NCBI GenBank assembly: GCA_916700875.1
Contig: CAKAKS010000039.1
Span: 24,387,315 to 24,451,314 of the forward strand
Length of the DNA: 64,000 bases
Origin: Sebastes aleutianus
Lineage: Eukaryota; Chordata; Actinopteri; Perciformes; Sebastidae
Reading direction: 5' to 3'
Shown: piece after piece, positions 49,844 through 58,900 of the stretch
Layout: every line of letters starts with the position of its first letter
Position numbering within the stretch: position 1 is the stretch's first letter
Notes under the pieces: model-generated
What the model saw: only the letters and a program-made list of their open reading frames with translations
Databases searched by the model: none
What the model was told of the DNA's origin: nothing
Made by a program: the position numbers and the translations under genes

Positions 49844-50162
49844 AGGTACAGTGTGTAACATCTGGCAACATCTAGTGGTGAGGTTTCCCGCGTCTTGTTT
49901 CCCGGCGGCTGAGTGGAGTGACAGTGATTAACTCTGGAGCGAGTGACTTTATCGACTCTGGCTCAAGCAGGAAAAGTGAACACAGTGGTTTGTCCGTTCT
50001 GGGCTACTGTAGAAACCGCTCCGTATGTAGATATAAACGGCTCGTTCTAAGGTAACGAAAACACAACAATTCTCATTTTCAGGTGATTATATACTCAAGA
50101 AAACATTACTAAGTAATATTGTATTCCATTTCTGCCAAAATATCCTCCTAAATGCTGTTCCT
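49844..50162. mobile_element. TTAA-flanked non-autonomous DNA element
   Basis: TTAA at 49840-49843 and 50163-50166. The termini are AGGTACAG and, from the right, AGGAACAG. The interior (GTAGAAACCGCTCCGTATGT, TAACGAAAACACAACAATTC, CAGGTGATTATATACTCAAG) is a very widespread percomorph repeat. 319 bp. Confidence 0.8.
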
Positions 50163-51934
50163 TTAATATGCGCTCATGTTCCTTATCAGTGAGTCAAAGA
50201 CATAATTGTAGAGTGTAGTAGGTTTGCAGACGTGGGTCACTGCGCTGAAACTTTAGTTTAAGTTGAAGCACGGCAACTTTTTACATAAACGTACCTATAC
50301 TTTTGGGTAATCAAGATTGAGATATGGTGGTGGGGGATGTATGGTTGCACTGAACAAAATTGTGGTGCTCCATGAAGGGATTTTCATTAATCAAAATGCA
50401 TGGACAGAAAGAGTGGAATACCTCCCTGCTTTTGTCTATACGGCATTTTATTTGGTCCTGTTTTGTCATCCAAACTCTATCTCAAGTCTACTTAGAAAAG
50501 TCTTCTCAAAACTGCATCTCAAAAATCAGGTCTGTCCTGTTTTAATGTAAGTTGACCATAACAAAGTCATACATATGTTCATATCATCACATACGGAGTC
50601 TGTACTAAGGGATAAGCCAAAACAGCCTTATTGTACGCTTTCAGCTGGTATGCAGCTTTTGACTATTTTGAAAAGGGTAGATCATATCAGTCCTGTTTTT
50701 TCACTCATCACCTGTTCCTTAGTTTTAGAGTTGATTTTAAAGCTGCACTAAGAAATACGTTTTATTTACATTTAGGAAAGTGCTCCGTATATGGTTGTGA
50801 AAACGTTTTTCTTATTTACATTATATTTATCTTATTAACAATGAATGAAATTATTATTGTGAAAGGGGTCACTGGTCTTTTTTTTTCTTTCTTTGGCTTT
50901 CTGGTCCTCAACCGCAACTCTCATCAACCTCATTTCCACCAATAGCAGGAAGCTGTTGTCAGTGAAAAATCTCTGATAAACACACGATACACTCCCTGCA
51001 TAGCGGATAGTTAGCAGCTAGCAGCTGGTGAACGTCGCGGAGTATTAAGCAGCAGAAGAGCCAGACAGTTCTCTAAAAAGTTGTCCAAAACTGTACTAAA
51101 AAAAAGTGACATATGTCAGGTTCCCAATGGCACAACTCCAAATTAATGATAATGTTTCTCGATGTGTAAATAGGCACCTCAGATGCTCAGCCAGGGTTCC
51201 TCTGAAGCTTCCTCACGTTTGGAGCTTCAGTAACATCTTCAGAAAAAAAATCTGTTAAAGAAAAAAAAAAGCCTTTTATTAATATTGTCTCCAATTTTAT
51301 TTTTACGTCTCCAATATGTCTGTTTTTGTGGATTTAATTCAGTTTCTTCTTGTTTTATTTAATTTTTGTACCTCTATTTGCCTGATTGTACCTGTCTCAT
51401 TGGTATAGTTTGCAGCACTGACATGTTTAAACCTTAATTTACTCATGTAAAGCAGCTTGTAGTTTGAATTATAATTATTTTTGAAATCACCAAATTAAGA
51501 ACAAATAAACCAACAACCGGAGCCGAGCTCCTCTATCGATGCTGCCGGAGATAAAGTAATAATATATTCTTCATTGCCCCCTTTTGGAAGCCAATATAAG
51601 CTGCAGCTCCTCCATCTCACTTCTGAATAATGGAGGAAGGTCAGAATGGAAGTAATTGATTTAATTTGACCACAGAAAAGGGAATTGATCTGTGAGTAAC
51701 GTGCTCTGTTTATGGTTGTGAAAATGGTGCTGCTCTGACCTGGATTCAGTTGCCTCTCAGCGCAAAGCTCACTGTGTGCTTCAAAGAGCAATTATAAGGT
51801 GTTTCTCTTCACATCATCTCAATATGACGACAGTAATGAGTCAGTGGAATATATTTGTTCGTGCATACATGCTGAGTTTTTACACTATGATAAGAAAAGT
51901 AATCACACTCAGACAAGCTTTACCACGCCCCCAC

Positions 51935-52379
51935 ATTTTCTTTAATTAAAAATGTCTTTCAATACAATATGTACATCTCTTTGCATCATATGAATTGATA
52001 GAATAATTCAGTACATTACAACATATATATACATACCAATGAGTACAATACAAACCATCGTCAGCCAGAGGCGTGAAATGGTTTTCTGGTCATTTTCAAG
52101 TCTGTAACCTCAGGCGGAGGAAACCTGAACACTGAAGTTTTTCTGATGATGCCCAGCACATCTAATGTGTTAGCACCCCCTTCAGTTAGAGCACTGTGTT
52201 GTCCAGTGTTGTCCAGTGCTTCTGCTTTGAGTGAGAAAATGCCCTTGTTCATGAAGAAAAAAAAGATGAGAGAGGATGAAATAGACTGAAAAACAGACGA
52301 AGAGGACTGTAAGATGTGAAGCCATTTAAATATTTTAGAAGCATAGAAGGAACAAGTTGAGTCAGACAGCAGGATTTTT
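51935..52379 (-). other. pamr1: pamr1 3' UTR and poly(A) signal
   Basis: AT-rich sequence after the pamr1 stop. A minus-strand ATTAAA (51956-51951) is followed by a GT-rich GAAAATGTGGGGGCGTGGT element, a plausible cleavage site about 440 nt after the stop. Confidence 0.5.
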
Positions 52380-52958
52380 TCATTTCATATTGCTCTCTAT
52401 CCAGTCTTTGAAGTTGGCTACACGTGTGTAGACTGTGTAGAGGTCAGGATTGCACTCCCCTTGGTCGTAGCCAAAGCTCACCAGTCCCAGGAGCCTCCAC
52501 AGCCCTTTGCTCTCCGCCTGTGTTACGCGGAGAGAAGCCTTCTGGTCGTCGCTGGCTTGGTTCTCGGTGAGGGCAGGGAGGACGAGGATTCCCCCCGTGT
52601 CAGAGGGACATATGTTAGAGGGCTCGTAGTCAGGCTTGTGGCTGGCACAGAGCATATTGTCCGTGACGCTGACTGGCACACCGTTACGAGCATACTGCTG
52701 CTCACAGGGCACTACGTCGGCGAGGTGAACGAGCCCAACCCTCGCCTTCTCGTCGGGACCTAAATTTGAATCGGGCAGCGGAGACCAGCCTGTCACAAGC
52801 CCTTTCCCAGAGATCACCTCTTCTTCTCCCTGGCTGTGTGAGAGGCAGATGGGCAGGACCTTCTCCCCGATCCTCGCTTTGTCCAGTAGCTTGACCACGG
52901 CAATATCAGAGTCGAGAATATGGGGGTCGTAGTTTGGATGAACAGCAACGGAGGCCAC
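52380..52958 (-). CDS. pamr1: pamr1 last coding exon, C-terminal half of the S1-like domain
   Basis: 579 nt from phase 0 to TGA-type stop at the ORF end. It begins VASVAVHPNYDPHILDSDIA, where DSDIAV holds the Asp of the triad, and contains NGVPVSVTDNMLCASHKP. The position of the catalytic GDSGGP motif reads SDTGGIL, so Ser is replaced by Thr, comparable to human PAMR1 (AETGGI). It ends YTRVANFKDWIESNMK. Confidence 0.95.
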   Translation of the reverse strand: MASVAVHPNYDPHILDSDIAVVKLLDKARIGEKVLPICLSHSQGEEEVISGKGLVTGWSPLPDSNLGPDEKARVGLVHLADVVPCEQQYARNGVPVSVTDNMLCASHKPDYEPSNICPSDTGGILVLPALTENQASDDQKASLRVTQAESKGLWRLLGLVSFGYDQGECNPDLYTVYTRVANFKDWIESNMK

Positions 52959-55900
52959 CTAAAGGAGAAAAAGGATGGACTTACTGTGCAAGTTTGGTTA
53001 ATAGTGATCATTAAAGGGACTATTTGTAACTTTCAGAAATGCTTGTTAACAGCGACACCTGTGGCCGTTAGGTCAACGAAAGTCAGCGTCAGGCTCACGC
53101 TTGCTCGCTCTACATAGACTTGAACGAGCATCGCTCAAACAGTGAGAAACATACGTCAGCTAAAACCACAATATCACTATATTTCACCTGCTTGGCAGTA
53201 ATGATAGCTGACCAGACAGAGGTCTCTCCATGAATCAATGCTGATCCTAGTGTTGGCTTTTCCTGCTTCAGCCTCCAGGGTTGAAGCAGCGGGGCTCCGC
53301 AGCGAGTAACGTTATCGTCTCCGACCGCATCCGGAGTGAACAGGGGAGACACCGGCACCCGGTCGGAGACGTTAACGTTTCTCGCTGTGGAGCCCCGTCA
53401 CTTCACAAGACACAGGAAACCTCTGTTGGTCTGGAGGAGCTGCAGCAGTTATTTCTGCACAAACGTCCACTGTATATTCACTAGATATTCTCAGACCTAA
53501 ACTAACTCTTCTGCAGTGTGTAGTGTGCGCGCATGCTTGTGAGGTGGAGCGAGAACGCGCGCGTTGTGTGAGTGAAGACAAGCAGGCAGAGGAGCAGCCT
53601 GAACAGCGTAGCCACATGCGAGCATGCATGGGACACCGACCCGGTAGATTTATACGTGTAAAAAGTTACAAACAGTCCCTTTAAATGGCAAGATCTCCTA
53701 CAGCTTACCTTCAGGTCTTGAAGACCTTTACTATCCCTGCTGTCGTCACGGTACTGCTTCCCCACCACCACCTTGATCTCGGCTGCGTCCAGAGGATACA
53801 CCTTCCCCAGCTCCGTCACACAGTGGGCCGCCACCACCACCCTCTTTTGGTTCACCAGAGCCCCGCTGCACACCAGCTGCCAGTCAGGAGCCTGATCATG
53901 GCTGCCAGTTTCTGCTGCAAAAACGTCCCCCCTCAGGGGCCCTGCTGCCTGGCTGTCTGCCTTGGTCACTTTGGTCACCTTGGTCGCGGCTCCGTTGGTG
54001 GTGCGGCGGTAGATGGCTGCCAGCCAAGGCCAGTGAGCCTCCACCGGCCTCTCTGTGTCAAAGGTTGGATGCTTCCCACACACTGCCAAAGAGGAGGTGA
54101 CGGGATGAGAGGACCAGAGAGGAGAAGACCACAATCAAGAGGAAGGGATGGTAAAGGAATACAGGAGAAAAATTAGACTCACATTGAAGACTGTGTCAAC
54201 ACTAAGTGCTGTGGGACTGTCTTTGATTTGTCTTTCCATTCTGAGGGCTTTTATTTCAAACGTGCAAAGCAGTGGCATAGATGGAGCAACATATTAAATA
54301 CTCAAAAAGACACAATCTTGTGAAATGTGAGAACTCCTAACAGTTAGATTCATTGCATGAAGACTTCTTTCATGAGTTAGAGAAGCCTTAGTGCAATCAA
54401 ATCATATAGCAATAAAATCTCCACATAGTCCTTAAACATACTGTAGATGGATATCTGTTTTACCTACCCTCTACAACATGTTCATAAAATTCACTATGGT
54501 AGATTCAAACATCTTATTCCCATTATCATCAACCAAGTAATAAATAAACAGACTTTATACATTTTTTTTTTACTTCCGAGCTGCTTTTGCTACGTTGTTC
54601 CACAATATGGTGAAATGAATCCACCTCCAGGGTTTGTTGACATTGTTATAGATGTGTGGACCAATTTTATTAAAGGTAAACACAGCTCACAGGCCCAACA
54701 CCATTCCAGGTTGGTATTAAGGCAGGCTGTCCACGAAGAGCACACAGCAAATAGTGATTGAAGTGGCTGGCCGAGTGTGTTTTCCTTCCACTCTGAAGGA
54801 AATTAAGAACTATTTTAAGATGACTAAGTCTGAAGGCGAAAGTGGACCACTCTGTGTGGAAGAAGTCTCCTTAGCAACGTTATTACATTAATGGGTAGGT
54901 AAAGTATGACTGGATCTACACTGCAACAAAGCAGTCCCATCTTCTGTATATGTATGCTTTTTTAGGGCTGTCAAAGTTAATGCGATGACTCGTTAACGCA
55001 AATTTGTATTCGATCTTTCGGAGGTTGTAGCGGGCTCAGTTTTAAAGCTAGAGTGAAGATACTGGCATCATATGAAACTAAAAAAAACTAAGGAATCCAT
55101 TGGTACTAACCATTTCATACTAGCTTACACTAAATCTTGGTGAGGAAAAACTGGCATGGCCATTTTTTAAAGGGGTCCCTTGACCTCTGACCTCAAGATA
55201 TGTGAATGAAGATGGGTTCTCTGGGTACCCACGAGTCTCCCCTTTACAGACATGCCCACTTTATGATAATCACATGCAGTTTTGGGCAAGTCATAGTCAA
55301 GTCAGCACACTGACACACTGACAGCTGTTGTTGCCTGTTGGGCTTGAGATTGCCATGTTATGATTTGAGCATATTTCTTATGCTAAATGTACCTGTGAGG
55401 GTTTCTGGACAATATTTGTCATTGTTTTGTGTTGTTAACTGATTTACAATAATATAGACACTCAGTGGCCACTTTATTAGGTACACCTGTACAATCTAGT
55501 AGGCTACAATCCTGCCATAAAGTTAACTTTTATGATACCTATAATGTTTAGTTTTTTTCACTGTCATAGAGGTGTTAATTCAATCACATGTTTAGCACTG
55601 AGGTCATAAATAGTGGTGGTGTTGGACTGCATTATGTTGAGAGGTTTTTCCAATATTCTGCCCCCCCCTCATATAGGGCTGTCCTCGACCAAAGAAATTA
55701 TTTTTCAACTGATCGATTAATTTAATCGAGAGATCAGTAAGACTGAGTTTCTCCACAAAGAATCACACACTTAAAATCTCGTGTTCGCCAGAGATGCGCT
55801 CAGAAGTTTCTTGGAAATAAGTCATTCTGCATGAAAAAAAGCACAAAAAACGACTAATCGACTAAAGAAATCTCAGTCGACTAAGACCAAAACGACTGAC

Positions 55901-58900
55901 GATTAGTCGTCTAATCTACTAAGATAGGGGCAGCCCTCATTAGTTAATAACACCTCTTAATACAATGTAGTCCAGTACAACTCCACTGCAAACTACAACC
56001 TCAATAATAAACAGATTTCTGACAATGTCAACAAAAGGTATGAATTTATGGCAGAGCTGTTGCATTGAATTGCAATAGATTGCACAGGTGTACCTAATAA
56101 AGTGGCCAGTGAGTGTATATACATACATTTGCATAAATCAAGCATATTTGCCCACTCCTATGTTGATAAGAGTATTAAATACTTGACAAATCTCCCTTTA
56201 GGCTAAGGTACAGTTGGAACAGATTAAAAAATGTGTAATTAATTAGCGATTAATCACGATTAACTATGGACAATCATGCGATTGATCGCGATTAAGTATT
56301 TTTAATTGATTAACAGCCCTAATACTTTTACATAAACTGTTGTTGGTGCTGCCGATGAAGAAAGTGGAGAGACTGTTGTGTGTGTTGGTTGTCCATTCTA
56401 TTACGTCCTGGACGGTGCCTTGTTTAATCAAAGATGCTGATTGCATCTATCTCACAGCTCAGCTGTAAATGTCAGCTATTGGCTTTTGATCTTAGTAGCT
56501 TAGGGAAGTTACAGTGAGTGGTGAGGAGAGGACTACAGCTGGCCTAAGAGATGGGCGAAGATGCTGACAGTGTATTGTTCAATGTCAGCATTTAGAGGTA
56601 ATATTTTACAAATGTGCTGCTGCATGTGCCCATATTGGACTGTTAATATTGCTTCATTAGATAAATGTCTGTCTGAGTGACCACATCGTAAGTTTGTATG
56701 TGGGTGTAAATCACTGTATTAAAATTGTTGTCAGTGTGTGTGTTCTGTGAGAGTGTTTTCCAGACAACTATAGTAGTGCTCTGCTGCCCTCACCTGGCGA
56801 ACAGGACACATGGCGCCCACTCCATTTCCCAGTCTTCAGGCAAGTGCGGCGAGAACTGCCAGAGTGTTGGTAGAAGGGAGAGGCACACTCGTACTCTATA
56901 TGTGCATAAAGATGGTGGAAGCCCTGGGGCAACTGGGACAGCACTGGGGGACCTTTAGTTGGGCCGTCAAACTGGAACTGTCGGCCAAACCCAGAGGAGT
57001 ACAGCTTGTGCACAGGTGTCTTTCTGAGGGGAGAACAGGAGGCCAAGGGTATGCAGACATACCCTTTAGGTTGAGTAAATGTTTTTGGATGTGAGTGCAG
57101 AAAAATGTACTGTATGACTTAATTTTTCAGACACTAAATAGCATAATAATATACAGTGCTTATGTATGTACGTTATGTAACATAAAGCGCTGGTAATAAA
57201 CATACCTGGATGTTGCTTGCGGTGGCAGAACTCTTTGTCTAACCAGCTCTGACACTTTGGGCTCCCGGCATGCTGCAAATAAACACACATTTATGAACAC
57301 ACATACACACACATAACACATGCAATACACACATAACACATGCAATACACACATAACACATGCAATACACAAACCAAAGTGCCATCAACATCAGCTGTGA
57401 TTTGAATGGAGCTACTGTAGCTGGAACAGTGACTCACTGACTGGACCGTGGGGATATATCATATACTTTATGAGGGTTTTAGAAGTTAAGTAATGTTGAG
57501 TTGGCCCAATTAACAAGCAGAGTGTACACAGGCAGGCAAGTAGGCCATCCAATCATTTTATTCAGGCAGAATGAAATGATTGAACGGGCTTATTACAGAC
57601 CTGGGACCGCCACAGATACAGTATTTTTCTTTTCTTTTTTTTGTCAGAGCATTTGATTTATAGGCCCTTTTCACAGCAGCCAGGTATACAGGTGTAATTG
57701 ATGAAATGAATTATGGTCCCATTCTACTTAGTGTATCACGTCCTTTGCAGTGAGCCAGCATGCACAATACCAGGGCCCTGGTCCACCTAAATGGATCAGG
57801 GCCATAATTAATATGGTTATTAATTACACCTGTGTTTGCCTTGCAATCACAGGGGGCCTATTGATTGCTGTCGGGGTGTAAAAATAATTTTTAAAAATTA
57901 TTACAAACAATGCTTCCAAAATAAATTGGCATCCCCATATCTTTAAAGGAAAAGTTCGATATTTTGGGGAATACACTTATTCGCTTTCTAGGCCAGATGA
58001 GAATACTAACACTACTCTCATGTCTGTCGGTTAAACATGAGTCAGTTAGCTCAGCTTAGCATAACGACTGGAAACTGGGGGAAACAGCTAGCCTGGCTCT
58101 GTTCGAAGCAAAATCTGCCTACCAGTACATCTAAAGCTCACCAATTAACTCGTTATATATTTTTTGTTTAGTCCGTACAGAAACTGAGGGGAAAAAAACA
58201 ACAATTTGAGCTTTAGAGCCAGACTAGCTGTCTTGTTGTGTTTCAGTCTTTTTTCCAAAATGTCAAACTATCCAACCAGGTTGAAAAGAAAGACTTTGAC
58301 TTCTGTATATTCCTAGTGTGACGACCTTCTCCGCCCTGTCTGCCTGTTACTTGGTTTGTCCCTGCAGGTCTTGGAGATGGGCGTGGCAGAGGGTCATCAG
58401 TGTAATAGCAGCACCTGGGCTCATCAGCAACACTGGCAACACCTTATAAAAACCCCAGCTGGAGCTCAGTTACTGGTTTCCCCTCTTCCCTGAGACACCC
58501 ATTTGGTTTGGTGTTGCTGCACCATAAAACATTGCACTTACACCCTTTTCCACTCATGCACTCACTTACACTGCTGAACTTAACTGGTTCCACGTGCCAC
58601 TGTCAGTTTAAGTTTTCCTCTTAGGTTTTCTTTAAATCAATAAATAATTGAATTGGCTTCTCCCTCTTTTGTCATGGCCATGCGGGTCTGGTCTGTGACA
58701 CCATAGCTCTTGAATTCATGAGGAAAGTCGAGCCACAGACAATCTGACCACTTACATTTTGGCAAAGAGCTGAAGAGCATTCAGACCAAAATCTATTAAG
58801 AGCTAATTAACATTTAAAACTCCAGACTTTATGGATTATTGTACTGCAATCATACTTTATCCATTAGCATTTAACGTTAGCATTTGTTTAGAATTTTAGA

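Larger units (their letters stand above)
38810..51930. other. Intergenic region between slc1a2 and pamr1
   Basis: No gene is recognisable. It holds the repeats listed separately; the remainder is AT-rich sequence with short random open frames. Stretches 42.3-43.6, 44.0-45.0, 46.1-47.9, 48.2-49.8 and 50.2-51.9 kb show nothing I can name. Confidence 0.6.
54962..56321. mobile_element. Outer hAT-type element, split by a nested insertion
   Basis: The ends TTAGGGCTGTCAAAGTTAA (left) and TTAACAGCCCTA (right) are inverted. The right part (GCGATTAATCACGATTAACT, CAATCATGCGATTGATCGCG) and left part (GTCCCTTGACCTCTGACCTC) are from a very common percomorph hAT-like repeat. Flanks ATGCTTTT (54954-54961) and ATACTTTT (56322-56329) look like an 8-bp target duplication with one mismatch. 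It is interrupted by the element at 55458-56116. Confidence 0.8.

Noticed and set aside
51495..51791. 98-codon minus-strand open frame upstream of pamr1's 3' end
   Set aside because: No resemblance to a protein family and it lies in repeat-like sequence; probably chance.
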